A DNA stretch of 64,000 nucleotides from Gambelia wislizenii. Taxonomy: Eukaryota > Chordata > Lepidosauria > Squamata > Crotaphytidae. Location: contig JAUMIR010000002.1 of assembly GCA_030847615.1 (NCBI GenBank), forward strand, positions 119,916,309 through 119,980,308, read 5' to 3'. Each line of letters begins with the position of its first letter. Position 1 is the first letter of the stretch. The notes beneath the pieces are model-generated. The model saw only the letters and a program-made list of their open reading frames with translations, had not been told where the DNA came from and searched no databases. Made by a program: the position numbers and the translations under genes. Below are positions 12,301 to 24,200 of the stretch, in pieces.

Positions 12301-15300
12301 CGGGCACCTTAGAAGAAGGGTTAAAAGCCCCAGTGCAACTTCCTGCAAATGGAAATTTGTACACTACATCACAACATGCCACTTGGCTTTCAGGCTTCAT
12401 TCCTGTGAGATCCAGAGCATTGGAAGGCAGTTCCTCTTTGACCAGCTTTGTGACGGGGCCTGCTGCTATATCCTCCATTTGCACCATCATCACCTGCGAT
12501 TTCTTACTTGCAAGAGCACCTGGAGGTGCCGGAGTCTTCATTTCCACTGGGATCCCTCTGTATACCTCTGTGCTTTGATCCTGAGGAAACTGTCTGGGAG
12601 TGGCACTGATAATACTTTGTGCATTAGTGGTCTGAGTGATCAGAGTATCTTTTTTCATTAAGGATGTCATCTGGTTGGGCAAATTATACCGGGCAAACTT
12701 TGCCTGCTGTGGACCTGCAGCTTCTGGCCGGCCCATCGAGGCAGACATGCCAGGACCACTTGTAGCTCCTCTGAAGGTGCCAGTTTGGACTGCTTGCTCT
12801 ATCTGTTTAATTTGTGTCAGGCAAACTGGGCTTCCCGTCCCTTGACCAAAGTCCATCCTGTTCTGGAAAGGATCTCCATAGACTGCAGGCTGCTTTGGTT
12901 GAGACACAAGCAAGGAAGACGCGACTGTTATGCTGACTGTGGTGGCTGTGCTTATGATTGCGTGGGGCTGTTCCTGGGCATTAAGATTGATAATTAAGGG
13001 TTGGATGGCTGTGGACTGACGACCTGGTGACTGGTCCATAGTGAGACAGTATTTTCTGCTCTCAGTAGCTAGGGATGTGAGATCCATGCCCTGGTCTGTT
13101 ATGATGATTGGGGCTGACTTTATTGCAGTCCTCAAGTCTACAATGTTACTACCAGGTGGCCTGGGTCCAGGTTCTACTCTGGATGTCCCAGGTATTGATG
13201 ATATTCTACACAAAGAAATATTCTCTGCAGGCAGGCTTCCCCAGCTGTATGCACCAGGAAAACTGTCGGCAGCAGCAGGGCTTTGCGCTTTCTGCATTGC
13301 AGCAGTATAAGCAGAGGCTCTTTCTAACACTGATTGTGGCTTTGTGTAAGTAGACTGCAGCTGCTGCTCTTGCTGGAGTTGTGCTGCATTGATTACTGTT
13401 TGACTATAACTATGCACTGTTGGTTGGAGGCCCAGCTGAGTTGGTGATGAGGCTGGTGAAATGGAGGAACCTGAACCAATTGGCTTGGTTTGAATAGCTG
13501 CATCAGATGCTAAAGTGATGACCATAAAAGGGGCTTCTTGTGAGGACTGCTGCCTGGTAAGGCGAGGGGAACTCGATCGGTGAGGGGTTTGTGTTCCTTG
13601 AGCTACCATTGGAGAAGATGCTGATACAGCAGTAGTCGTTGGGACATCATAGGAGATAATTGTGCTATGTGTTTGGGTGGAAAACTCAGCCGTTGATTTC
13701 GCTCCCACACCTGAACTGGGTAGCATCCCAACTCTTGGAGAAGAATGGGTGGGACTTTGGGTAGGAGAAGAAGGTGAAAGTGGTGGGCTGGAGCTTTTGA
13801 AGAAAGAATACATTTTAGGTGTAGACATGGGTATGTTTGTCTTGCTTTCAGCCATGCTCTGGAGTTTCTCTCTTGCTGATGGCCCACTGATCTCTGCCAC
13901 ACTCTTGACCCTGGAAATGTTTTCTGTTTGAGAGCCATAACTTGCTGTCACTTTTGTTTGGCTATAACTTCGGCTGGTAGTGGACACAGATGGTGCATCT
14001 GAACCACTCAGAGAAGTTGGAGTACTGTAGATCCGTGGTGCACTTACTGGACTAGAGACAACAGTGGTTACTGTGCTAGAGCCTTTTGCATAAGAATAAG
14101 GTGTCGTTACACTCTTTGAAACTGAGCTAGGTGCAGCAGCTGAGCTATGAAGTTTTGTGTGCTCCTGGCTTTCTTTTGCAAAATGCTGAGTGACTCTTAC
14201 ATCAGGGATTACTCTGCCTGTGGTGCTTTCAGTGGAGGAAAAGGAGACAGGAGCAGACAGCTGTGTAGGGCTCGTCCCAGGAGTGAGTGGGCCACTTTCA
14301 TAAGCACTCTCTGCATTCAGAAACTGCTTCTCTTGATATGGGTCTTGCCTCCCTTTCTTCCTTACTTCCTGGTCAAGAGTCATATCCAGAGAAGAGGACT
14401 GATGCATCCTAGAGATATTCTGTGATGTCTGAAGGATTTCTTCATAAACTGCCCCAGATTTGGAAAGATCATTCTGGTAATCAGATTGAGAAGAATCCAT
14501 ATTCCGATCATCATAGCCGTAATCATCTATGTACTGGTATTCAAAATTATTCTGACCTTCTGAACTACGATAGCCTACTTGCTGGAAGGTGCTGCTGTAA
14601 GAGACACTTTGTTGAGATGGTTGCTGCTTTTGGAACATTTCTGCCTTCCTCATCATCTCTTCATAGGCTTCTTCTGCACTCTTCAGGGGTTTGGTGGAGG
14701 GGTAAGCAGAACTAGCAGTTTTTTCTGTTGGAGAATAGAGGGACATAAATGTTGGAAGATTGTACTCACTGCCAGATTTGTATAGCTTGGAGGCAATGAC
14801 ATCGAACCCTTCTGCTTCTGAGTCAATGGAAGGTGAGTATTCTGAACAGGAAGACCTGTGCAACTCTTCCATCTCTGCAGCTTGCCTCAGCTCCTCAGTG
14901 GGTGAAGCATCTTCAATAGGAGACAGATTGCTGGGTGGTGTTTTGGACCTCTCTCTCCTCCTCTGAGCCCTCAGCTCTTCTTTGTCTCGTTTTGTTTTGC
15001 GTGCAGTGCTTCGGATGCGCTGCTGTTCCACCTCTCGCATCTTCTCCTGCTCTCGCAAGAGCTCCTCCTCCTCACGCAGCTCCTCTTCCTCAGAAGAATC
15101 TTCTATGGTTGGCAGTAGAGGCCCATGGGAGCGATGCCGAGCTTTCCTCTGTTGCTTAACTTCTTCCAGCCTCTGCCTACGGCTAGGACTGCTGTCACTA
15201 TCCTCCTCCAGGGAAGAGATGGAGGTGGGAGAGGTGCCTGATGTGTAGCTGGGTGTTGTTGCTGGCAAGGTGGAGGAATATTCCCCTCTTGATCTGTCTT

Positions 15301-16222
15301 CTGGGGATCCTGTCAGACTCTCCATCTCTAGCTCAGGTTCTCTGTCCAGGCTGATGTCTGTCTCCTGGCTGATCTCCATGTCTCTGCCATAGTTGTTGGT
15401 GCTGTTTAACTCAATGGTCTTGAAACGCCGCAAACCTCCCTGAGAGGCAGTCATGTCCTCACCCTCAGTACTTTCAAGCTCTTTTCTTTCCTCCTCATAT
15501 ATGCTGCCAGAGCTGTGAGGAAGGCGCCTCTTGGATGAGGTAGCCTCTCTGCTTTTTTCAGAGTCAGGCTTGTGTCCGTTTTTTGCAACACTGTATTTTT
15601 TGCGGTCATATTCTTCCTCTTCCTCCTCTTCCAGGTTATCTTCTTCTGCACTCATCTCTAGGAGCTGCCTCCTCATGAACTCTTCATCAGTCATCTCAGG
15701 TTCCTTGACTTTCTGCCTAGTTGGCAAGGGGGAGAGCCCTCCTTCACTGCTGTCTTCCACATAGTCATGGCGTAACTTGCTGCCAAATTCATCTGAAGAC
15801 TCCATGCTCTCCCTCTGCTCCCTCTGGTTCTCCCATTCTATAGAGTCTTCATCTTCTTCCATGATGTCTTCTAGCTCCTCATCAGAATCGAAGGCTTCTG
15901 GGGTGATAGAAAGAGACCGGGGCCTCTGTCTCTGTCTCTGCTCCTCCCGTAACTCATGGTATGATTTCCCTCTGTCGGTTGGCTCTTGGGTCAAGCCCTT
16001 TGATTCCAGTAGAGGACGCATGCTGCTTTCCAGCTTAGTGAGCTCAGAAGGACTTGAAGGGCTGGGCTCTGCAATTCCTGTTTCGTTTAGCTGCTCTCCT
16101 TCTTGCTGCACTAAGCCTGTGATTTCACTCTGGGAGCTAGAGATCCCATCAGATGAGTAGCCAGTGTCACTCAAGCTTTGGGGACTACGGGACAGGTCTG
16201 AGGGATAAGGCTTACCGGATTC
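9353..16222 (-). CDS. BSN: Bassoon, giant central coding exon (2,290 codons)
   Basis: Bassoon is a very large scaffold of the presynaptic cytomatrix that organises synaptic-vesicle release sites with Piccolo, RIM and ELKS/CAST. This exon is open across all 2,290 codons and starts and ends on codon boundaries. The first residues are E-S-G-K-P-Y; the TTG at 16174 is an internal leucine, not a start. Recognisable blocks in exon numbering: the conserved SLSDTGYSSDG start (about 16-26), acidic low-complexity stretches, a charged coiled coil (about 371-425), an S/T/P-rich middle with several x-Q-T motifs, a polyglutamine run (about 1724-1731), a long E/R/Q coiled coil (about 1753-1877) corresponding to the third coiled coil that binds CAST/ELKS in mammals, repeated SVQT-D/E motifs (about 1952-2122), and RSLSDP (2258-2263), a 14-3-3-type site. 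Long stretches match mammalian Bassoon as I remember it. No frameshift or stop was seen. Confidence 0.97.
9434..9451 (-). other. BSN: Candidate 14-3-3 binding site in Bassoon (RSLSDP)
   Basis: The codons read R-S-L-S-D-P, which fits the mode-I 14-3-3 consensus R-S-x-pS-x-P. A phosphorylation-dependent 14-3-3 site has been reported in rodent Bassoon at about this part of the protein. That this is the same site is my inference. Confidence 0.6.
10590..10962 (-). other. BSN: Long coiled-coil segment of Bassoon
   Basis: About 124 codons are almost entirely E, K, R, Q, L and M with heptad-like leucine spacing. The segment opens with EKEEKEKEEERL, continues through repeated E-R-E-R-V-E-L blocks and ends in a Q-rich QLQQQLQQQLEEQ stretch. 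In mammals the corresponding segment mediates binding to CAST/ELKS and Bassoon-Piccolo association. That assignment is family knowledge; the composition is seen directly. Confidence 0.85.
11029..11050 (-). repeat. BSN: CAG/polyglutamine tract in Bassoon
   Basis: The plus strand carries an unbroken CTG run, giving eight consecutive glutamines on the coding strand, followed by H-P-P-P-Q. Pure CAG runs like this are length-variable in many vertebrate genes. Confidence 0.9.
14950..15110 (-). other. BSN: N-proximal charged coiled coil of Bassoon
   Basis: The codons encode dense E/R/K sequence with spaced L, M and I (E-E-L-R-E-E-E-E-L-L, then E-Q-Q-R-I-R-S-T-A-R-K). It lies between the GPLLPTIEDSS and TPPSNLSPIEDASP blocks that are nearly identical in mammals. 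It corresponds to the first predicted coiled coil of Bassoon. Confidence 0.8.
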
Positions 16223-16250
16223 CTAAAAAGAGAAGAAAAGAGAAAAGCCA
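16223..16250 (-). other. BSN: Splice acceptor of the giant BSN exon
   Basis: Reading toward the exon on the minus strand, an almost pure pyrimidine tract of about 24 bases ends in TAG at 16225-16223, directly before GAA of the exon. It is phase 0 and matches the upstream donor at 30197. The protein reads ...SREQE|ESGKPYP..., close to the mammalian sequence around this junction. Confidence 0.93.
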
Positions 16251-16346
16251 TTAGATTCCATTGTAATGGAGTCGTGACCCATTTTCTTGTACAAATTTAC
16301 AGCAAACCCACAGCAGCAGTTAACTTGGGCATTGCCAGAAGGGCAT

Positions 16347-16481
16347 TTGTTGTGGTCAACTGCAGTCAAGTCAACTTTGACTTGCGGCAACCCTATAAAT
16401 GAGAGACCTTCAAGTCACCCTTTTACCAACAGCCGTGCTCAGCTCTTACAGACTCAGGGCCTTGGCTTCCTTGATTGAGGC
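16347..16481 (-). mobile_element. BovB/Sauria-type 3' tail fragment
   Basis: The stretch contains a tcaagtcaactttgactt block, a gcggcaaccctat block and a gagagaccttcaagtc block. Read in reverse, these match the 3' end shared by BovB LINEs and the SINEs they mobilise in squamates. A second, longer BovB piece with the same tail lies at 61191-61960. This one sits only about 125 bp upstream of the giant exon's acceptor. Confidence 0.7.
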
Positions 16482-18886
16482 TTTCCCTAAGTCCCTTAAA
16501 ATTCCAAGCAAGATTAACTGAAACATATAAAGAGATTGAAGTGTCACCTGTAACTGTAATACTAATTTTATAACTCATATGGGAATAGCTCCTAGCTTCA
16601 GGGGATATAAACAAATAATTTCTTCTTACTTCCACCCCATCTTATCCCTTGCTGTTTGGACATAAAAAAAAACATATGTAAAGATTTCCAGGGTTTGGGC
16701 TTTGTTTTATGAACTGGCAGGCTTGCAAACTGACATAAGAGATTACAGAGTGACACATTTTTAGTTTAAAATGCTTTACTGCTAAGTTTGTATCAGCAAA
16801 AAAAAAGAGGAACAAACTCCTTCCAGATCAATTTATATTTACATTTACAGACCAATAAAGGAATAGCTCTTACTCATGTTGCAGGTCAGTTCTTTCGGCA
16901 GTGCTTTTGTTTTGAAGAATATTACTTTTTCCCAGAACCCAAATGAAAATATTTGTTAATTGGAAAATGTTACTTCCCCCTACTCAGTGGTAGTAAATCA
17001 GTTTTTCTGGTAGATTGTTCTGATGGTAGCTTGCTACACATGGTAGATTTTATACACTTAAAAAAAAATCTTAGTAGCCTATCTTACACCATGTACTTTT
17101 TCCCTTTAAAAATTAAAGTGTGTTTGTGTGTAGCTCAGATCTCCAGTGGTGACACTGCTGCTAAGTCTCACCAAATCTATCTGCTCATGTGGTAAGTCTT
17201 GTTATCATCACATCCCTAGGAACACAAAACATTTGTGAAATTGAAACAGCTGGCTCTGCAGTTTTGTAAATCTGGGTTACCAGCTTTCAAGCCAGGGGCT
17301 AAGATTTACAATATCTTACTGGTTGGTTCCTAACTTTTTAAAAAGGGCTATCTCGTTTCCCCAAGGCTGGTCAGCTCCAAAGTTGTGTGTTCAAGCCATT
17401 TTCATAGCCTGAAGTCTAGAAAAAATACAAGTCTTCCTTTTGCAATGAGAAGGAACAACACCGTTGAAATACAACCAGTCTGGAAAGTCAAGCATTGAGA
17501 AGCACTTCTCTGTCTGGAGATTTTTACAAGGATTGGCTAACTTAAAAAAATAAATATCCCACATCTCCTTGAGAATGCCATGTTACTTCAAACAGTAACA
17601 TTTTTATGTGCACAGAGCTATCAGCTCTGTTTTTTTTTTTAGCATGGGAGGAACAGAGTTTGCCCACACACTTGCATTTCAGACTTGAGAAGGGGCCACA
17701 CCAAATCTTTCAGTAAACGGCCCAAGTGTTTGAGGGCTACTCCATACTCTGTGAGAAAAAAAATCATGTCCTTTGTTGTCCCTCCATGTTTGTCTTTGGA
17801 AAATACTATAGGTTTGGTGGGAAGAGGCATGCCTGAATACACTGGCCAGTACCTGTGTTTTCAGACATATGCTTTCTGTCCACATGTTTGCTATCTACCA
17901 TAAAGACACAGTGTGGACAAACAGGAGCTTGGCTTTTTTGAAAGATATAACATGCCTCCTAAACTGCATCTGTTCCAAGGAGCTATGAAGTATGCCCAAA
18001 CGACAAATAATTCAGATTACATGGCCAACTATCCAAATTAAGAAAGGACTTTTTATGTTGCATACTTGATCAACCTACACATAGCATACCACATTATGGA
18101 TGAAAATTGCACTATATTATTCATGCTACTTTTAAAGATGTTTTCCCATCCCACTGGCCTTTATATAGCTTAGAAGGAAATCAGAGAGGCCAGAAAGTGC
18201 ACCTCTCTTACATAGCAATGCATCTCAACAGTACCTTTCAAAGTTACAAATGTTTTTAAGCTAACCACAAAAATAAAGGACCATAAGGATTTCCTCCCTC
18301 GGTCAGGCCAAAATCCATCACATCTAACATCCTGTTTCCAACAGCAGCCAGCAAGCATCTGGTTCTTAGAGATATAAAGCCTCTGGATATGGAGATTCCA
18401 TTTGGCCTTTGTGGCCAAGAGTCACTAAGAAGCATGATTTTGTGCTTTCCTGTTCTAAATGTACTACTCCACAGAATCAGCTACCCAGAGTCAGCTACCC
18501 AGGGAACCCTGGATACTCTAACAGCTGTCCAGTTTTGTTCATGGCTTTGTTTCAACTTATACAAGTATATCTCAGTTGACAAACACTCCCACAGTGAAGC
18601 TCCTTTTCATTGTCTTTTGATGCCCACCCAGCCCACACTTTTCTTCTTTGTCCTCTGTCTAGATGGAAGGCTCTCTTTTTTCTTTTTTTAAAGCATCATC
18701 AGTATTGGAAGGATGATGAAGGAGGACTGGAGAAATAAAGATTTTCAATGTTGAATTGCAGCAGCATGTCTGCAGTAAACAATGCAATAAAGCTTGAGAT
18801 GGAAAAGAATAGCTACCATCCTACTGTAGCCCTCTGTGCCTGTCTACAACATGCAAGGTAAACAGCAGCTGTCTCCAGAATCCTTT

Positions 18887-18932
18887 ACTGGGCATGCATG
18901 AACAGCAAAACTGGGCATGCATGAACAGCAAA
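18887..18932. repeat. Exact tandem duplication of a 23-bp unit
   Basis: Two adjacent copies of a unit beginning actgggcatgcatg and ending aacagcaaa, identical over 23 bases. It looks like a recent slippage or duplication event. Confidence 0.9.
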
Positions 18933-20248
18933 AAAAGGTAAGAGCTGATAAGCCTGCCTCACCAGCTACCTCCAGCATGTTACAAACAAACAAACAATGA
19001 TCTGTAAGTTTGGCTACCAAAATGGAAACCATAAATGTGCAAGTTAGTGAAAGAAAAAAGTAATCACTGGATACATTTTGGAAGAAGCCTTCAAGTGGTC
19101 TCCAGAATGTTCAAATTGTTTTTATTTATGCAACAGTTATTTGACCTACTTGTTTCATTTCACATGCGCATATTGTTAGTTTTGAATAACAAGTTTGCTG
19201 AAACATACTGAAACAGCTCTTCTTGTTTTGTGGTTGAGGAACCTATCCCTGTTCTTTCCATATTATTTCTATCTCTAGTACCAACGTATCTGTGAAAGAA
19301 GTAATGCCCAAGAACACATCTTATTCATCAACGGGGTTACACCTATATTTACTTGATATACGTCTTTGAAAACCCAGGTTAGGAGATTAATTGTCAAGAA
19401 CACCAGCAGCAGAAAACAACAACAACAATGCACACACACTTCAGAGATAAAGTTATGAAAGAATGTATGTCAGAGCATTAAACTATATTTGATGCTTTAA
19501 AGCAACATGGTACTGTTAAGAAGCGGAATGATCTCATGGTGTTGTAAATAAATTAATGTGCCCTGTTTTTTTCTGTGGATGCTAAGCAGAGAGGCCATCT
19601 ATTCTTCTATTATGCCCACCCCCCAGTGGATGCTGCTTGAACTTGTCAAATGTGGCAACTGTGGAAAACCATTTAGGTGCATTGGCTCATGGTATAAATG
19701 ATTTCCTCTGAGCTATGGCAAATGGTTAGAAAAGAAAAGAGCCAGCTATCACACACACATTATTTCCTATGAGCTGAGAGCGGCCATGTGGGGTGATTTA
19801 GAACAGACTTTATATGGAGCTTTTAATAAGTGAACCAGAACCTGCTGCAGAAGAGTGTCTATTTCAGTCACATATCACCACCACCCCCGCAGCTTGCACA
19901 AAAATATTTATTTGGCTATTTAAGAGTAAGCCAGAGGTGAGAATGCCACATTCAGTATCTGTTTCCCAAAAAGGCTCCTGAGATTAGTAGTCTTATGTGA
20001 GAAAAGATAGGACTAGGGGTACCATGAGCCACTGCTGCCTATGAGGTGGCTCAGAGATTGCAAGAAGGGTTGTGTGTGCCTTGACTGGCATTCAAGGAAG
20101 GGCACTTCCCTTTCCAAACAACTTGCTTACAATGCTTACAACACCTTTAATCCCACTGTTTCATCACAGCCAGCTATATTTTACCTTCAGTGTAACTGAA
20201 ATGATCACCTTGCTGTGTGACAGTTCAGTTTCCTACCACGAATTCATT

Positions 20249-20463
20249 TTATCACACTACACTGTTATTGTGCTATTATTCCACTTTAACTGCAATGGCT
20301 GCCTCCTGTGGAATTCTGGGCTTTGTAGTTTAGTGAAGCCTAAGAGCTGTGTGACTTAAGAGTTCTAAAAGCTGCTCCCTAAACTGCAAATCCCAGGATT
20401 CCACAGGATGCAGCCATTGCAGTTAAGGTGGAATAATAGTGATATAACAGAGTAGTGTAATAA
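20249..20463. mobile_element. Palindromic MITE-like element
   Basis: Two arms of about 80-85 bases (20249-20335 and 20376-20463) are reverse complements with only scattered mismatches. Both contain the ctattattccac, taactgcaatggctgc and tttgtagttta-type blocks. The loop is about 40 bases. The same core recurs at 46735-46830 and 60886-61109, so this is a dispersed family. I see no coding capacity. Confidence 0.75.
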
Positions 20464-22419
20464 TCTAAGTCTTAATGCCTGGGAGGGTAACAACAACAAG
20501 AAGAAGAACAATGTGCTGTTGCCCACAGAACCTCTCTGTGCCCCAAAATTAGTTGTTTTTGTTGTTGTTGTTGTTTTGGCTATGGAGATGGAAAAGGGGG
20601 AGCTGGCAGAAGCAGGTTGTTTTGTTTTGTTTTTAAAGCACCATCAAGGCCTTCAGAGCATTTCCTTGGAATACCTGTAAAACTTTCACCTTGTTCAGGG
20701 GCAGCAGAGGAATACTTGTGCATCCTCAATGACAATACTTATTCAAAGTAGAACATCTTTCATACAAAATAGCAGGTTTTGTAGCAAAGCTATAACATAT
20801 AGCATGAAGTGTTAAAGATTTCTTTAAAAGAAAAAAGGGGGTGGGGAGGAACAGGCAGATAGTTCCCTTGATGCAGAAATATAATATTTCAGGACTCTGG
20901 AAGAACTACCAAAGATGGGACTGGCACAAAGGAAAAAAGTCTATCTGGTCTGCTGACATGTCTGGTTATAGTGTTACCAGATCCTGACTATCTGATTCTG
21001 GGCCTGAACCAGAATCCTTGGGGTTGCAGATGGGAACTGACTCTAGTGGACTATGCTATGGTGGACTGCATATGCATAGCATGGAATAGTAGATATGCAG
21101 TAGATATCCCTACAATTAGCAGGCAGCATAAATCCCCTGAATGGGCTAGGTCTGGTACAAATAGTGAGAACTTAGCCTTCTGCCCTTGTCAACAGAGCAG
21201 AGCAGAATCTTCTGCCTGAAGTCTCCAGCTCCAATCTGTGATGTCAGAGACCCTGGGCAGGAGAGCATGTCTTCTGAGATTAGATTCAAATGCAGCTTTC
21301 TAGAGCACTCATACTATCCTCCTGTCTACTCTCAATCCATGGTAGTTTTCTCCATTATGCTGGATTCCAGCCTTGGACCACAAAATTTTTGGTTCAAGAA
21401 TTTTTCCTACCTCTGTTCAATTGGCCACACTCATTTGCTCTCATCAAAGGAACTGGCTCTGAATCACAGCAAACAGAGAAGGTGCATAGCCCATAGAATT
21501 AAGAAGGAACAGCCGAGTGTCTGTTTTTTGGCACATGTTTTTCCTGGTTCAGCTCCTCTCAGTGCCAAACATGAGCAATCTTGGTCTGAGAAGCCCAGAG
21601 AGTAGAGCACTCACATCTCCTCAAAACTGACATACACCAGGCTCCCTTCTCTTCTCTGTAAGGGTTTCTCTGCTCATGTTTAGGATATAACATCATGAGC
21701 CGCTTATGCTCTGGGTAAGTCAGCAGTTTCCTTAAGCTTGCCAGATTCCAGAAAAATAGCAGAAGTGGAGATGCAGTTCCCTGCTCTGGCCCTCCCCAAT
21801 GTGTATTTACCCCTTTAATGCTTTGTGGCTAGCCCCACCTTGTGGTACACCCCTGCAAATACCCGATGTCTGACAAAGAACACTTTGTGCTTGGAACACA
21901 AACTTTACCTCCATTATTGTCTATGAAATTCTTTCTTGAAGAATTTGGTCCAAAAGGGCATTTCAGAAATGATACTGCAGATCAGTGAAGCACTATTTTT
22001 ATTCCTTAGCTCGGTGATGGCGAACCTATGACACGCGTGTCAGCACTGACACGCATAGCCATTTATGCTGACACGCAGCTGTAGGCCTCCCCCCCGCCCC
22101 CACCCATAACTTTACCACCCTCCCTAAAGTGGCGATCCGGGCTTCAAAGCCTCACTTTAGGGAGGGGGGAGGAAAGTGGCAGGCGGGGCTACAAAGCCCA
22201 GATCGCCACTTTAGGGAGGGTGGGAGGGGGGAGGAAAGTGGCGGGCAGGGCTACGAAGCCCAGATCACCACTTTAGGGAGGTGGGGGGTGGAGCCTCCCC
22301 CCCACCTAGCCAACCACCCCCGAGGCATGCTGTGCTTCCCTGGAGCCACCTTGGAAAGGCCAGGTAAGGTGGCCGACGGGCGGAAGTCTGCTGGGGAAGT
22401 GGTGGGTGAGCGGAAGGGT

Positions 22420-23560
22420 GACCACCCGGCCTCCCTGAGGTGGCTCCGAAGCTTCAAAGCCTCGAAGCCACCTCGGAAAGGCCGGAGAAGGCAGTGGGAG
22501 CCGCCTTGGAAAGGCCGGGGAAGATGGTGGGCGAGCGGGAGGGTGGCTGCCGGGAGCCACCTTGGAAAGGCCGGGGAAGATGGTGGGTGAGCAGGAGGGT
22601 GGCCACCCGGCCTCTCTCCGGCCTTCCCGAGGTGGCTTTGAAGCCTCAGAGCCGCCTCAGGGAGGCCAGGGAAGGTGGCGGGGGAGCAGGAGGGTAGCCG
22701 CCTGGCCTCTCCCCGGCCTTCCCGAGCTGGTTCTGACGCCTCAGAGCTGCCTCAGAAAGGCCGGGGAAGATGGCGGGCGAGCGGGCGGGTGGCCACCTGA
22801 CCTCTCCCCAGAATTCCTGAGGTGGCTCCTAAGCCTCGGAGCTGCCTCGGGGAGGCCAGGGAAGGTGGCGGGCGAGCAGGAGGGTGGCCGCCTGGCCTCT
22901 CCCTGGCCTTCCTGAGGGGGCTCCGAGCCTTCGAAGCCTTGGAGTCACCTTTGAAAGGCCGGGAAAGATGGCAGCAAGTGGGAGGGTGGCTGCCCGGCCT
23001 TCCTGAGGTGGCTCCGAGGCTTCGAATCCTCAGAGCCACCTCAGAGAGGCCAGGGAAGATGGCGGGCAAGTGGGAGTATGGCCGCCCGTCCTCTCCCCAG
23101 CCTTCCTGAGGAGGCTCCGAAGCCTTGGAGCCGCCTCGGAGAGGCCAGGGAAGGCAGCGGGCGAGCGGGAGGGTGGCTGCCCGGCCTCTCCCCGGCCTTC
23201 CCGAGGTGGTTCCAAAGCCTTGGAGCCACCTCGAAGAGACTAGGGAAGATAGCAGGTGAGTGGGAGGGTGGCAGCTCGGTCTGTCCCCAGCCTTCCCGAG
23301 GGGGATCCGTGGCTTTGAAGCCACAGAGCCGCCTGGGGGAGGCCTGGGAAGACAGCAGGCGAGCGGGAAGGTGGCCACCCAGCCTTCCAGAGGGGGCTCT
23401 GTGGCTTTGAAGTCACGGAGCCGCCTCATGGAGGCTGGGAAAGGGGGCGGATGAGAGGGAGGGACTCTGCCCAGCCTCTCCCTGGCCTTACTGATGGGGC
23501 TCCAAGGCTTCAAAGCCTCGAAGCCACCTCGGAAAGGCCGGAGAAGGCAGTGGGCAGGTG
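22420..23560. repeat. GC-rich minisatellite, about 96-bp unit, about 11 copies
   Basis: The anchor aggcc-ggga-agatgg recurs near 22565, 22655, 22755, 22850, 22950, 23043, 23140, 23233, 23335, 23430 and 23525, spaced about 90-102 bases. Each unit also carries a gaggtggctccgaagcc-like block, a gagccgcctcgg-like block and a gagcgggagggtggc-like block. Units differ by substitutions and small indels. The first block (about 22443-22502) and the last (about 23500-23558) are nearly identical to each other. The array is rich in CpG. Confidence 0.88.
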
Positions 23561-24117
23561 GGCCTCTTGTTTGAGCCCAGGGCACCACACACAGCTTCTC
23601 CAATGGAGGCCTCCTAAATAGCTCCACATAGGGGAGCTGCCAAAAGAGGGGGGAGAATGCGTGTGTGCATGTGTGTGTGTGTGCGTGTGGAGTTGTGGGG
23701 AGGAGGAGTAAGTGCTGTGAAGGAAAGAAGCTGAGGGTCTGGGAGCCGAGGAGCTGCCCACGTAATCGCTCCTAGGCTAGCGGGCAACACATGCTCTGCT
23801 CCATGGCTAACTCAGGCTGCCTCCTCGTCTCCAACTCCACCTTGCTCCACACTTGCTACCGTGCCCGCCAGCCTTCCTCTACCTCCAGCAGGTAAGTCCA
23901 CCTCTTTTCTATCTTTCCCTGCTTCACTCATGGGTGAGGTATCCCCCCCCAATAAACTATTTAGGGGGGTCAGAGGGAGGCCGGGGGAGGTGGGGGAAAG
24001 TAGTGACAGGGCCTCCAGAGGCCCCGTTGCCACTTTCAGTAAGCCGTGGTGGGGTTGGGGGGGGGGAAGTAGCGACGATGCCTCCGAATGCCCCGACGCC
24101 ACTTTCAGGAGGCCTGG

Positions 24118-24200
24118 GGGGGGGCTGTTACTATTCGCGGATTTTTCACATTCGTGGGGTCTTTGGAACCTAACTCCTACGAATGTGAAGGGACAACTGT
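24118..24200. mobile_element. Tigger-like terminal fragment
   Basis: The stretch ends cgaatgtgaagggacaactgt, the same kind of terminus as the complete element at 39750-39976. It begins with a facing ttcgcggatttttcacattcg block. Only the end region is present, within the hAT-like element. Confidence 0.55.

Noticed and set aside
16172..16174. A start codon at the upstream end of the long Bassoon reading frame
   Set aside because: The codon is TTG (leucine) inside the conserved QSLSDTGYSS block. The exon continues upstream in frame to the acceptor at 16222, so this is not a translation start.
22752..23627. 291-codon minus-strand open frame and several plus-strand frames at 22129-23454
   Set aside because: They arise from a GC-rich tandem repeat whose unit is poor in stop codons. 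The protein is a degenerate P/S/R/G repeat without a domain and open frames occur on both strands.
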